DNA of 64,000 nt from Gilliamella sp. Pra-s52 (GTDB taxonomy: Bacteria; Pseudomonadota; Gammaproteobacteria; Enterobacterales; Orbaceae). Position numbers and translations under genes: made by a program. This document shows, one piece after another, positions 18,270 to 26,955 of the stretch; position 1 is the stretch's first letter; each line of letters begins with the position of its first letter. Where the stretch lies: contig NZ_WTEY01000009.1 of the NCBI RefSeq assembly GCF_009795805.1, positions 33,156 to 97,155 of the forward strand, given 5' to 3'. The notes under the pieces were generated by a model, which saw only the letters and a list, made by a program, of their open reading frames with translations, had not been told where the DNA came from and ran no database searches.

Positions 18270-18953
18270 GTGCCAAACGCCAAATTATGTGAACGCTTTC
18301 GGGGGTTTTATCCCGTTGTCATTGATATCGAAACCTCGGGGTTCGATCCCAAACTCAATGCCATATTAGAAATCGCCGCCATCACCTTAAAAATGACACC
18401 AGACGGCTGGCTAGAACCAGATCAATCGCTACAATTTAATGTCAACCCATTTGACGGCGCCATTTTAGAGCCTGCTGCACTTGCCTTTAACGGCATCGAC
18501 CCCAGCAACCCATTACGAGCCGCAGTGGACGAAAGACAAGCCCTAGATGAAATATTTAAAATGATCAGAACAGGCATAAAAGACAGCGGTTGCACGCGCG
18601 CAGTTATTGTGGCGCATAATGCGCACTTTGATCACAGTTTTTTAATGGCAGCAGCAGAACGTTCAGAAATAAAACGCAACCCATTCCACCCATTTGCTAC
18701 CTTTGACACCGCATCACTCAGTGGCTTAATGTTTGGACAAACAGTGCTTGCCAAAGCTTGCCAAATGGCGCAAATCACCTTTGATCACAAACAAGCTCAC
18801 AGTGCGCTATACGACACCCAAAAAACCGCCATACTCTTTTGTAAAATTGTTAATCGACTAAAATCGCTTGGTGGATGGCCTTTGGTTGCTATAGAAATTG
18901 ATGAGGATTTAGAGACAAAGTCAGATAATACTCAACAAATTGAAGAACAATAA
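18270..18953 (+). CDS. rnt: Ribonuclease T
   Basis: 227 residues. A DEDDh 3'-5' exoribonuclease that trims tRNA CCA ends and matures 5S and 23S rRNA. Catalytic D19 and E21 ([10 protein letters not shown]), the Asp in [10 protein letters not shown], and the His and Asp in QAHSALYDT are visible. The start is a GTG; a stop codon lies three codons upstream in frame, which rules out a longer form. No good Shine-Dalgarno is seen. The C terminus has a polar 12-residue tail beyond the E. coli end. Confidence 0.95.
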   Translation: MPNAKLCERFRGFYPVVIDIETSGFDPKLNAILEIAAITLKMTPDGWLEPDQSLQFNVNPFDGAILEPAALAFNGIDPSNPLRAAVDERQALDEIFKMIRTGIKDSGCTRAVIVAHNAHFDHSFLMAAAERSEIKRNPFHPFATFDTASLSGLMFGQTVLAKACQMAQITFDHKQAHSALYDTQKTAILFCKIVNRLKSLGGWPLVAIEIDEDLETKSDNTQQIEEQ

Positions 18954-18977
18954 AATAAATTACAATAACAAACAAAA

Positions 18978-19000
18978 AAGCGCGCTCAACTGGCGCGCTT
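18978..19000 (-). terminator. Intrinsic terminator of grxD
   Basis: Arms AAGCGCGC / GCGCGCTT pair perfectly around a 7-base loop. On the minus strand the hairpin is followed by a run of T, so it serves grxD. On the plus strand there is no T-run for rnt. Confidence 0.85.
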
Positions 19001-19013
19001 GATTGATTGGACA

Positions 19014-19352
19014 TTAAGACTTGTGCTTTTCAGCCGTTTGCTTAATGAGCGTTTGCAGTTCGCCAGTTTGGAACATTTCTAACATAATATCACAGCCTCC
19101 CACAAGCTCGCCTTCAACCCACAATTGTGGGAATGTAGGCCAATCAGCAAATTTGGGTAATTCGGCACGAATATCAGGGTTTTGCAAAATATCAACATAA
19201 GCAAACGCTTCACCACATTGCGACAAAACCTGCACTGCCTGAGCCGAAAAGCCACAACTTGGCAATTTTGGCGAACCTTTCATATATAAAATAATTGGGT
19301 TATCGGCAATTTGTTTTTTGATTTTGTCGAGTGTTGTCATTTCAGTTGTCAT
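19014..19352 (-). CDS. grxD: Monothiol glutaredoxin GrxD
   Basis: 112 residues. The monothiol active site CGFS has Cys at residue 33 in KGSPKLPSCGFS. Glutathione-binding wording WPTFPQLWVEGELVGGCDI is intact. GrxD dimers bind a [2Fe-2S] cluster and help iron-sulfur trafficking with BolA-type partners. Convergent with rnt. The ATG at 19352 is preceded by AAGGAAATCGC. A second ATG four codons in is possible. Confidence 0.95.
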   Translation of the reverse strand: MTTEMTTLDKIKKQIADNPIILYMKGSPKLPSCGFSAQAVQVLSQCGEAFAYVDILQNPDIRAELPKFADWPTFPQLWVEGELVGGCDIMLEMFQTGELQTLIKQTAEKHKS

Positions 19353-19675
19353 GCGATTTCCTTGGTAATTTAGCGTAATAACGCTAGTTATTTTAACGTA
19401 GAATTAGGGTTGTGACTAATGCTATCTTGAATCATAGCCGCTTAGTGGAGGTTTTTAGAGCAGATTATTGGGGGGATTTTAGTGTTAAAAATCACCAACA
19501 AAAACTTAAATAAAATCAATACCTTTCCTGACCTTTTTTTTGTAAAAAATAATACCTTTTTTGGCAGTGAATAGAATGGATTAGGTGCGGTGGCTTGGGA
19601 TGTTTGGACTTTGGGGGTTCAAAATAGCCAATTATTTTTTGAGATTATTTTTTATAATTAACTGATTTATTTTAT
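19353..19675. other. Intergenic region between grxD and the CRISPR array
   Basis: About 320 bp, no ORF of substance. It carries the grxD promoter side, the second copy of a structured repeat (19498-19543), and a G-rich stretch near 19590-19620. It lies at the leader-distal end of the array. Confidence 0.55.
19498..19543. repeat. Dispersed structured intergenic repeat, copy 2
   Basis: The 33-base core at 19500-19532 is identical to 9334-9366, in the same orientation. It is again bracketed by complementary arms, here ACAAAAA (19498-19504) and TTTTTGT (19537-19543). The bases just outside the core differ from copy 1, yet the ability to pair is kept. Confidence 0.7.
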
Positions 19676-20003
19676 TTTTTATTACCACCACACGGCGTTA
19701 AAGGTGTTATTTGTCGGTTAAACTTAGCTTGCCTATTTCTAAACCACCTACACGGCGTTAAAGTCAAAAAAAACCTGCTCGGTCAAATTGACCGATTTCT
19801 AAACCACCTACACGGCGTTAAAGTTGTCACTCCACGCCTTAGTTGCAGGAGTGTATTTCTAAACCACCTACACGGCGTTAAAGAAGCAGCCTTAACGTCA
19901 ATCGATGTACCAAGCTTTCTAAACCACCTACACGGCGTTAAAGTGGCGGAACAAAACAGAGTTTATATGAAAAGCTTTCTAAACCACCTACACGGCGTTA
20001 AAG
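19676..20003 (-). CRISPR. CRISPR array, six repeats and five spacers, type I-F-like, no cas genes in window
   Basis: The repeat unit is 28 bp with an exact 60-bp period and 32-bp spacers. Full repeats start at 19736, 19796, 19856, 19916 and 19976, all identical (TTTCTAAACCACC...GCGTTAAAG on the plus strand). The repeat at 19676-19703 is degenerate in its first half. On the minus strand the repeat ends in TTTAGAAA and contains CGCC-5-GGTG, much like type I-F repeats, which end CTTAGAAA. The degenerate repeat at the left marks the leader-distal end, so the leader should be at the right (about 20004-20150) with transcription on the minus strand. Spacers: 19704-19735, 19764-19795, 19824-19855, 19884-19915, 19944-19975. 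Confidence 0.95.
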
Positions 20004-20158
20004 TAGAACTTAAGATTCGATAAATCTTGCTATACAAAGATAAACAACAATTTTGGCTTTGAAAACCCTTTTTTTAAACTATTTTTTAATAGATTGATTT
20101 TATTTAATTTTAAATTAAAGTAAAAAAAAGGGTTTGTAGGGTTCTGTATTCAAAAAAA
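20004..20158 (-). other. Putative CRISPR leader
   Basis: AT-rich stretch next to the last perfect repeat. It contains a perfect 13-base inverted repeat, AAACCCTTTTTTT (20063-20075) and AAAAAAAGGGTTT (20123-20135), separated by 47 bases. Assignment as leader rests on array polarity only. Confidence 0.5.
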
Positions 20159-20181
20159 TGCCTAAAAAACTTTTGAAGGCA
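20159..20181 (-). terminator. Intrinsic terminator of yhbP
   Basis: On the minus strand TGCCT...AGGCA forms a hairpin followed by seven T, just past the yhbP stop. It would isolate the CRISPR array from yhbP transcription. Confidence 0.7.
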
Positions 20182-20199
20182 GACAATAGTTTTTTTGTT

Positions 20200-20637
20200 T
20201 TATATGTCTTGTTGTTTTACCCAATGCGTTTTATTAGCAAATCCTAATAAGTTGTTGGTCATTTTTATGCTTTGTAGTTCTAATTCCCAAATTGGTGCTT
20301 TGATAACCCTTGCAAAAGGAAACGCTCGATAATATTGTCCATAGGCTTGCTTGGCTTGTTCATTTTGTAATTGAGTTGCTTTAGCTTGAAATTGGATGCC
20401 TTGGATTTGTGCAATAGTTTTGGGGGTAACGCTAATGGTTCCTGCCACTTGGGGTTGTATTAGCATAGCTTTAGCGTGTTGGGTTTTTAGTTCAGAAAGG
20501 AAATATAAATGCATTGGCTGTTCATCAAATACATAAAAAGTATTACATGCCCATGGTGTGTTGTCGGGCAAAATAACGCTGAGTGTTAGCACATGATGCT
20601 TTTTGATAAACTTAATAATTTTAGGATCGACTTGCAT
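20200..20637 (-). CDS. yhbP: UPF0306 protein YhbP (flavin-binding-like fold)
   Basis: 145 residues. The pattern HHVLTLSVILPDNTPWACNTFYVFDEQ... LYFLSELKTQHAKAML... QVAGTISV is that of the YhbP/UPF0306 family, which has a pyridoxamine 5'-phosphate oxidase-like FMN-binding barrel. The activity is unknown. It follows ubiX on the same strand after 18 bases, an order that suggests one transcript, with a flavin theme linking the two. Confidence 0.88.
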   Translation of the reverse strand: MQVDPKIIKFIKKHHVLTLSVILPDNTPWACNTFYVFDEQPMHLYFLSELKTQHAKAMLIQPQVAGTISVTPKTIAQIQGIQFQAKATQLQNEQAKQAYGQYYRAFPFARVIKAPIWELELQSIKMTNNLLGFANKTHWVKQQDI

Positions 20638-20655
20638 AGGTTAAATTTGTGTTAG

Positions 20656-21249
20656 TCATTCGGGTTTGTGATTTAGGTGCAGGTCTTCGCCCCAGCGTGG
20701 TAGTGTTGGAATATCAAGACCAAATAAGTCAAGGGCTCGAGCTACGCTGTGGGTAATGATGTCATCAATACTATTAATATGCTGATATAGCGCAGGCACG
20801 GGTGGGCAAATAACACCGCCCATAAGGGTGACTGCTTCCATATTTTTTAGGTGTGCTAGATTTAATGGCGATTCGCGCACCATTAGCACTAAACGACGAC
20901 GCTCTTTTAATACAACATCGGCAGCACGGGTAAGTAAATTATCAGATAGCCCTTGCGCTATGGCGGCGAGCGTGCGCATTGAGCAAGGAGCGATCAGCAT
21001 ACCTATGGTTTTAAATGAGCCACTTGCAATGGCGGCACCAATGTTGTTAACAGAGTATACTTTGTCTGCCATTGATTCTATTTGAGCTAAACTTATGTCT
21101 GGTACTTCGTGAATACGTGTGATGTGCGCCGCTTTTGAGATCACTAAATGAGTTTGGATATTGAGTGGCTTTAAAAGCGTCAGGGCCTTTATTCCATAAA
21201 CAAACCCTGTTGCGCCACTAATACCAATCACTATCCGTTGTTGTGTCAT
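20656..21249 (-). CDS. ubiX: Flavin prenyltransferase UbiX
   Basis: 197 residues. It attaches a dimethylallyl group to FMN to make prenylated FMN, the cofactor of UbiD-type decarboxylases. The FMN-binding start [12 protein letters not shown], the segment [19 protein letters not shown], and [18 protein letters not shown] with [11 protein letters not shown] are diagnostic. No ubiD is in the window. yhbP is downstream. Confidence 0.95.
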   Translation of the reverse strand: MTQQRIVIGISGATGFVYGIKALTLLKPLNIQTHLVISKAAHITRIHEVPDISLAQIESMADKVYSVNNIGAAIASGSFKTIGMLIAPCSMRTLAAIAQGLSDNLLTRAADVVLKERRRLVLMVRESPLNLAHLKNMEAVTLMGGVICPPVPALYQHINSIDDIITHSVARALDLFGLDIPTLPRWGEDLHLNHKPE

Positions 21250-21485
21250 GTTGGTCTCATTATTAATATAGAATTGTAATAAATATCGTTAATCGCTATC
21301 TTAATTAGTTAATAAATCAAATGATACTTTAAAAAATAAGTGATACGAAAGCTAGTTATGAAATGAATGACTATACCTATATATTAATAGTGAATCAAGT
21401 AGTATCTGGTTACTAGCTAAGTTATTACACTATCAATACGTCAATTAGGGAGGGGGAAAACTAGTTCGTTTATTAGATTGTTTTT

Positions 21486-21514
21486 ATGGCTACCACTATG
21501 AGATTAGTAGCCAT
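21486..21514. terminator. Hairpin downstream of the DUF4432 gene
   Basis: Arms ATGGCTAC / GTAGCCAT have a 13-base loop. The T-run lies on the plus-strand side (TTTTTAA), away from the gene it follows, so the direction of action is unclear. Confidence 0.4.
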
Positions 21515-21524
21515 TTTTAATGAT

Positions 21525-22733
21525 TTATTCTTTAGCCATTGGTTCATTAATAACTTTGGTTTCTTGATCTCTTTGAATAGCTTTAATCTTTTCTGAGTAT
21601 TTTGTAACAGCATCTTTATTAGATAATAAGCTATAAGTTAGCGTAAACTCTGTGCTTTGTCCTGGCTCTAACTGACGCACGCGTTTTTGCTCACGTTCGA
21701 TAGTTATTGGATAAGCAAAACTAGTACCTGGCTCTAAACCGGTGACATAGCCTTGTTTTAAAGTATCGGTATTTTTCCACAATGAAAGAACAGGAAGCTG
21801 ATTGATGTTAAAAGCAATACCTGCTGCTTTATCACCAGCTTTATTAGTTACCATTACCTGTGTTTGTCCATTGGTATCGGCAAAAGGATACACATTAAAT
21901 ACCATTTCATCAAAGCCTTTAGTTGGGCCTAAATAAGTTTGCCATGTATTAAGTCCACCTTTTGCATAATCGTTAAATGGTGAAATTTCTTTAACAGGTG
22001 CTACAAATTTAGCTCCTTCTTCAAGAATTGGTGTACCAAAGTTGCTATGATAGATGATTTGATAATCACGAGTATAATCACCTTTATTAGTGACTACATC
22101 ATGAACAGTAAATTCTTTACTTCCTGGTACATAACTAAGAGATACCCAAGTTTCTAGATTACTTTTTTTAAAAGTATTTTCTTTGATTAGACCTTTGACA
22201 GTAATGGTATGCGGTAATTTATCACTAATATCAACGATTAATTTAGATACAGGAGTATTTTGAGCTCGACCATGAAGCGTGTACATCATTCCATCAGCTC
22301 GTGCCGCATGACCTGTCCATTCAAAACCACAACGAACCATCATTTCGTTAAAACCATCTAACCAACCTATTCCTCCACGACTTTCTAAATTAATATATTT
22401 AGGATTGACGACTTCATCTACTGGCGAGTCCCAACCCATACGTACACCATCACCAACAACAGATAAAATACCTAAACCTCTAGTAGGAATTAATTTAATA
22501 GTAAAATTACCGCTAGAAATAGTAAGAAGTTCTGTACCATCTTGTTTTCCACCTTTTAGCACGGTATTTTGAATAGTAAATTTATTACCATTTACCCCTA
22601 AGCTTTGATTGGAAATTGACCAGTTACCTTTAGCAATATTCTTTTCGTTATCTGTTAATACAAATTCTTTAGCATTGGTGTTATAACTAATCAAACTAAG
22701 TACTACAGCTAATGAAATAGTTTTGATTTTCAT
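21525..22733 (-). CDS. Exported DUF4432 / aldose 1-epimerase-like protein
   Basis: 402 residues. An N-terminal signal peptide (MKIKTISLAVVLSLISYNTNA, cleavage after about 21) precedes a galactose-mutarotase-like beta-sandwich of the DUF4432 type. Recognisable parts are IKLIPTRGLGILSV, GFNEMMVRCG, LHGRAQNTP and YHSNFGTPILEEGAKF. The Arg, His and Glu residues of these motifs would line the sugar site. A role in sugar anomer or derivative handling in the periplasm is inferred. Start at 22733 because GAGGGAAATT precedes it; the ATG four codons upstream has no such site. Stands alone, no sugar operon beside it. Confidence 0.8.
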   Translation of the reverse strand: MKIKTISLAVVLSLISYNTNAKEFVLTDNEKNIAKGNWSISNQSLGVNGNKFTIQNTVLKGGKQDGTELLTISSGNFTIKLIPTRGLGILSVVGDGVRMGWDSPVDEVVNPKYINLESRGGIGWLDGFNEMMVRCGFEWTGHAARADGMMYTLHGRAQNTPVSKLIVDISDKLPHTITVKGLIKENTFKKSNLETWVSLSYVPGSKEFTVHDVVTNKGDYTRDYQIIYHSNFGTPILEEGAKFVAPVKEISPFNDYAKGGLNTWQTYLGPTKGFDEMVFNVYPFADTNGQTQVMVTNKAGDKAAGIAFNINQLPVLSLWKNTDTLKQGYVTGLEPGTSFAYPITIEREQKRVRQLEPGQSTEFTLTYSLLSNKDAVTKYSEKIKAIQRDQETKVINEPMAKE

Positions 22734-22892
22734 AATTTCCCTCATCTCTCATAGTTAATAAAATAGTACTGAATCGTTTCAGTAAATATGGCATAAAATA
22801 ACAAGAATGAACAAAAGGAAAATCATAAAAATGAGAAGTTATTCACACTTTTTCAACATCAACTAATTGGACATTATAAAAATATATCATTT

Positions 22893-22919
22893 CTTCGAAT
22901 CAGTGTGAAATATTCGAAG
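22893..22919 (-). terminator. Hairpin at the end of tdk
   Basis: Arms CTTCGAAT / ATTCGAAG are perfect over 8 bases with an 11-base loop, immediately after the tdk stop on the minus strand. The following sequence is AT-rich but lacks a clean T-run. Confidence 0.5.
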
Positions 22920-22920
22920 G

Positions 22921-23499
22921 TCAGTTCTTAGGCCTTATTTGCCCTGCTTTCCAGTGTTTTCGACATACTGAGTGGTATTCACTGTCACCTAGATGGATAG
23001 AGTTACCAAATTTTACAATTTTTCCGTCTTGTCCTTCTAGTAAGATCATGGTAGCTTTTTTGCCACACCAACAGACGGTTTTTAGCTCTCTAAAATTGTC
23101 GGCAATTTCGAGCAGTGTTTTGGATCCTTCAAATAGATGCCCCATATAGTCGGTTTTGATACCAAAAAACATAATAGGCACGCCTTTTTCATCACAAACA
23201 TCGGATAGTTTCCAGATAGTGTTACGAGATAAGAATTGACTTTCGTCAATAAGTATACAAGCGTAGTTACTTTGTTTGATGTGCTCAATGATGCCATCAA
23301 CCGTTGTGTCGTCAAGCTGTAGCGCCTTTTTGCGTAGCCCCAAGCGCGAGACAATTTCAACCGCCGAATCACGCGTATCAACTGACGATTTAAGCAGTAA
23401 CGTTTGCATGTTGTTACTTAGGTAGTTGTGGTCAATTTGTAGTAGTTCGGTGGATTTACCGGCATTCATTACGCCATATATGTAATAGATCTTAGACAA
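22921..23499 (-). CDS. tdk: Thymidine kinase
   Basis: 192 residues, type II thymidine kinase. It phosphorylates thymidine in pyrimidine salvage. P-loop GVMNAGKST at residues 9-17, the Walker B-like ILIDESQFL, and the lasso with zinc cysteines (CWCGKKA and CRKHW) are present. The ATG lacks a strong Shine-Dalgarno. Monocistronic between the DUF4432 gene and gpmA. Confidence 0.95.
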   Translation of the reverse strand: MSKIYYIYGVMNAGKSTELLQIDHNYLSNNMQTLLLKSSVDTRDSAVEIVSRLGLRKKALQLDDTTVDGIIEHIKQSNYACILIDESQFLSRNTIWKLSDVCDEKGVPIMFFGIKTDYMGHLFEGSKTLLEIADNFRELKTVCWCGKKATMILLEGQDGKIVKFGNSIHLGDSEYHSVCRKHWKAGQIRPKN

Positions 23500-23568
23500 A
23501 ATAACGCTCTCAAAATTAAAATAAATAAAACATAAAAATCAGTGAATAACAGCTATTATGCAGATAAT

Positions 23569-23599
23569 AAAAAAGGTAAGTTAAACAACCTACCTTTTT
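23569..23599 (-). terminator. Intrinsic terminator of gpmA
   Basis: Arms AAAAAGGTA / TACCTTTTT with further pairing inside (GGTT/AACT) lie 17 bases past the gpmA stop and end in a T-run on the minus strand. Confidence 0.8.
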
Positions 23600-23616
23600 G
23601 TTTGTTTAAGGAATAA

Positions 23617-24369
23617 TTATTTTGCTTTACCTTGGTTTGCAACTGCTGCTTGTTTTGCTGCAATTTCATCTGCGTTGCCTAGGTAATAGTGTTTGATGAC
23701 TTTCATATTGTCGTCAAATTCATACACTAATGGTACACCTGTTGGGATGTTAAGTTCGATGATGTCGTCATCGCTAATGTTGTCTAGGTGTTTTACTAAC
23801 GCACGAAGTGAGTTACCATGCGCGGCAATAATAACACGTTCACCTTTAGCTACACGTGGTGCGATGGTTGATTCCCAGTAAGGTAATACTCGTTTGATCG
23901 TTAATGCTAAGCTTTCAGTTAATGGTAGTTCTGATTCAGGTAATTTGCTGTAACGTGAATCGTGACCAGGGAAGCGTTCATCTGATTTTTCAAGCGCTGG
24001 AGGCGTAATTGCAAAGCCGCGACGCCATAATTTTACTTGGTCATCACCATATTTTGCCGCTGTTTCAGCTTTGTTTAAGCCTTGTAATGCACCATAGTGA
24101 CGTTCGTTTAATTTCCAGCTTTTTTCAACCGGTAACCATGCTTGGTCGACTTCGTCTAAAACGTGCCATAATGTGTGAATTGCGCGTTTTAATACTGATG
24201 TGTAGGCATAATCAAATTCAAAACCTTCTTGTTTAAGTAATTTACCTGCTTCAGCGGCTTCTTGGTTGCCTTTGTCAGATAAATCAACATCAGTCCAACC
24301 GCAAAAACGGTTTTCTTGGTTCCAAACACTTTCGCCATGTCGAATAAGCACTAGTTTTTTTACTGCCAT
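23617..24369 (-). CDS. gpmA: 2,3-bisphosphoglycerate-dependent phosphoglycerate mutase
   Basis: 250 residues, as in E. coli GpmA. It interconverts 3- and 2-phosphoglycerate in glycolysis through a phosphohistidine. H11 is in [22 protein letters not shown] is the catalytic loop, and [13 protein letters not shown] holds the second His. GGAGTTATACTC precedes the ATG. Ends at its own terminator. Confidence 0.97.
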   Translation of the reverse strand: MAVKKLVLIRHGESVWNQENRFCGWTDVDLSDKGNQEAAEAGKLLKQEGFEFDYAYTSVLKRAIHTLWHVLDEVDQAWLPVEKSWKLNERHYGALQGLNKAETAAKYGDDQVKLWRRGFAITPPALEKSDERFPGHDSRYSKLPESELPLTESLALTIKRVLPYWESTIAPRVAKGERVIIAAHGNSLRALVKHLDNISDDDIIELNIPTGVPLVYEFDDNMKVIKHYYLGNADEIAAKQAAVANQGKAK

Positions 24370-24487
24370 GAGTATAACTCCTTAGTTACGTAGATTAAAT
24401 TTTTAGTATATTCTGTTTTATGGCTATGCTTAGTCCTTGCCTGCACAGCCTTTGATTTTGCGGTTATTAATTAACGCAAAATGTTTA

Positions 24488-25510
24488 TTATTTTGGTAAA
24501 TATTTTAATGGGTCGACTGATTGCGCTTTGTATCGAATTTCAAAGTGTAATCTAACTGACGATGATCCCGTTGCCCCCATTGTGGCAATTTGTTCACCCG
24601 CACGCACGGTTTGTTGTTCTTTAACTAATATAGATTGGTTGTGCGCATAAGCGGTTAAGTAGTCATCGTTATGTTTGATAATAATTAAATTTCCATATCC
24701 CGGTAATGCATTGCCCGAATAAACAACTCGTCCATTAGCTGCTGCCATGACTTTACTGCCAAGTGAACCTGATATATCAATACCTTTGCTTACATTAGAG
24801 AATTTTTCAATAATTTTACCCTTAGCAGGCCATTGCCATGCAATTCTCGACATTGATGAACTTGCGCTTGGTGCGCTGTTAGCTGAATCTAATGGTTCAG
24901 TAACAGTTTCAGTTGTTTCGATCGTTGTTGGTTGTTGATTTGGATTCGTTGTCGTTACCGAAGTGGTAGTTGTTTTACTTGCCGTTGTATCGCTTGTTGT
25001 AGTTTTTTCCGTTACCACAACTGTCCCACCACTCACGTCTAACACTTGCCCAACATTTACGGCAAAAGGTTCTTTGATGTTGTTTTTAGCCGCTAACGAG
25101 CGATAATCATTACCTGTTACCCATGCAATGTAAAATAATGTATCCCCTCGTTTAACTGTGTAAGTATCACCTTTGTAGCCCCCTTTGGGAATGTCGTCGT
25201 AATTACGGTTGTAAACAATCCGTTCATTACTAACTACGGTGCCATTACTGCTAATAGTAGTGTGAGTTGTATTTGTGTTTGCCGCCGTTGTCTGTCTTGA
25301 TGAAGGTGGATTATAAGTACTAGGCGTAGCAGAAGTTCTACTACCACCTGTTGAAATATTCGTAGGTGGTTTGGTATAGACTGAGGATGTTGATGCCCCT
25401 CCTGCACCAGAAATATCTTCAATTTCAGCCTGCTCGGTTTGTGTACAAGCGGCAATTAACAAACTTAAGCAACTTAATGTCAGTATTTTTTTCAAAGCAA
25501 CACCTTTCAT
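24488..25510 (-). CDS. nlpD: Cell-division activator lipoprotein NlpD
   Basis: 340 residues. A lipoprotein signal (LTLSCLSLLIAAC) is followed by a Ser/Thr-rich linker, a LysM domain (YTVKRGDTLFYIAWVTG...) near residues 120-165, a second Thr-rich linker, and a C-terminal LytM/M23 domain. That domain lacks the zinc ligands (GIDISGSLG instead of an HxxxD motif), as in enteric NlpD. NlpD activates AmiC at the septum. The ATG at 25510 has no ribosome-binding site. A TTG at 25495 follows AAAGG at 6 bases and may be the real start. rpoS, its usual neighbour, is not downstream; gpmA is. Confidence 0.9.
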   Translation of the reverse strand: MKGVALKKILTLSCLSLLIAACTQTEQAEIEDISGAGGASTSSVYTKPPTNISTGGSRTSATPSTYNPPSSRQTTAANTNTTHTTISSNGTVVSNERIVYNRNYDDIPKGGYKGDTYTVKRGDTLFYIAWVTGNDYRSLAAKNNIKEPFAVNVGQVLDVSGGTVVVTEKTTTSDTTASKTTTTSVTTTNPNQQPTTIETTETVTEPLDSANSAPSASSSMSRIAWQWPAKGKIIEKFSNVSKGIDISGSLGSKVMAAANGRVVYSGNALPGYGNLIIIKHNDDYLTAYAHNQSILVKEQQTVRAGEQIATMGATGSSSVRLHFEIRYKAQSVDPLKYLPK

Positions 25511-25976
25511 TCGTAAATTTTATTTTTAGCTATTTTGTATTCAATAGCGTTTTTATTAGAGCATTTTAGCGTTTTTGTAGCAAAAAGCTATTATCAAATA
25601 AGTTATTATATGGATTACTTATTGATTAAAGCAACAAATTCATCAAGAATTTGCCGATTATGAGTGCTATTTTTGTTTATCATCTTGGTTTATTAAGGTT
25701 ATTACTCTATTTTTGTGTTCAATAACCATGATTATAATACTAATTTGGTGTCATACCGTTATCTATTTATCTGTATTAATCCATTATTAATTGGCTATTA
25801 ATTAAAAATAAAATGCAAATAATGTTATTATTAATGAGTTAGTTTGCTAACCCACGATTTGCTATTTAATCTAGCTGGTCCAATTTATTTTGAAAGTAAT
25901 GAGTGTATACAATAAAATAGGCTTTCGTACAGTATCTTTACCGTATTTCTATAAAAATTTAATGTGATTTAAAATA
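25511..25976. other. Intergenic region between nlpD and rsmI
   Basis: 466 bp, very AT-rich, between divergent genes. It must carry both promoters. I see no ORF, tRNA or strong hairpin in it. Confidence 0.5.
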
Positions 25977-26804
25977 ATGACTTTATATATTGTTGCAACA
26001 CCAATCGGAAACTTAGATGATATTACGCTTAGAGCGATCAATACACTTAAAAGCGTTGATCTTATTGCGGCAGAAGATACTCGCCATAGCGGTCTACTTT
26101 TACAACATCTTGGCATTAAAGCAAAGCTGTTTGCTTTGCATGATCATAATGAGCAAGAAAAGTCTCACCTTTTGATTGAAAAATTAAAATCGGGCTTGTC
26201 TATTGCTTTAATTTCAGATGCCGGTACACCATTAATTAACGATCCTGGTTATCACTTGGTTAAAGCTTGTCGTGACAATAATATTCAAGTCGTTCCCATT
26301 CCGGGGGCTTGTGCTGCTATTGCTGCATTGTCGGTCGCGGGATTGCCTTCTGATAAATTTAGTTATGAAGGATTTTTACCCGCTAAGAGCAAAGCACGGC
26401 AAGATAGTTTAACTAGATTAATTGATGAGCCACGGACTATGATTTTTTATGAATCAACTCATCGTTTGTTAGATACGTTACAAGATATGCAAGCCGTTTT
26501 GGGTGCAAATAAGCATATTGTTTTGGCTAAAGAACTCACCAAAACATGGGAAACTATCGTCAGTTTTACCATAAGCGAACTAATTGCGTGGCTAAACGAA
26601 GATACTAATCGGCAAAAAGGCGAATTTGTTTTGATTGTTGAAGGTCATGTAAAAACAGATAATGACATTGATCAAAAAGCCATTAATACTCTTAAATTAT
26701 TACAAAAAGAGTTACCTCTTAAAAAAGCTGCTGCTATTACTGCTGAAATCCATGGACTGAAAAAGAATCAGCTTTATCAAATTGGATTAGTGCAAGAAAA
26801 ATAA
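25977..26804 (+). CDS. rsmI: 16S rRNA (cytidine-1402 2'-O)-methyltransferase RsmI
   Basis: 275 residues. SAM-dependent enzyme that methylates C1402 of 16S rRNA in the P site with RsmH. The start [44 protein letters not shown] and [18 protein letters not shown] are tetrapyrrole-methylase-fold hallmarks of RsmI. In enterics it is divergent from lpoA; here the divergent neighbour is nlpD. The ATG lacks a clear Shine-Dalgarno. Confidence 0.95.
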   Translation: MTLYIVATPIGNLDDITLRAINTLKSVDLIAAEDTRHSGLLLQHLGIKAKLFALHDHNEQEKSHLLIEKLKSGLSIALISDAGTPLINDPGYHLVKACRDNNIQVVPIPGACAAIAALSVAGLPSDKFSYEGFLPAKSKARQDSLTRLIDEPRTMIFYESTHRLLDTLQDMQAVLGANKHIVLAKELTKTWETIVSFTISELIAWLNEDTNRQKGEFVLIVEGHVKTDNDIDQKAINTLKLLQKELPLKKAAAITAEIHGLKKNQLYQIGLVQEK

Positions 26805-26955
26805 CTTTAGCAATTTTACCAAGTTGATATTAAGCCGTTGTGGTTAAAATACGAAACAAAGTAAAATCAGTAACAAGATCATTGGTACTGAGTGCGTTAT
26901 TTGATATAATCCCCCGCAATTTTTATAACATTTTATGATAAAGGTAACAAACAGT

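Noticed and set aside
19676..20003. Self-targeting spacers in this window
   Set aside because: Comparing the five spacers by eye with the window gave no match beyond short AT-rich words. A proper search is needed to exclude it.
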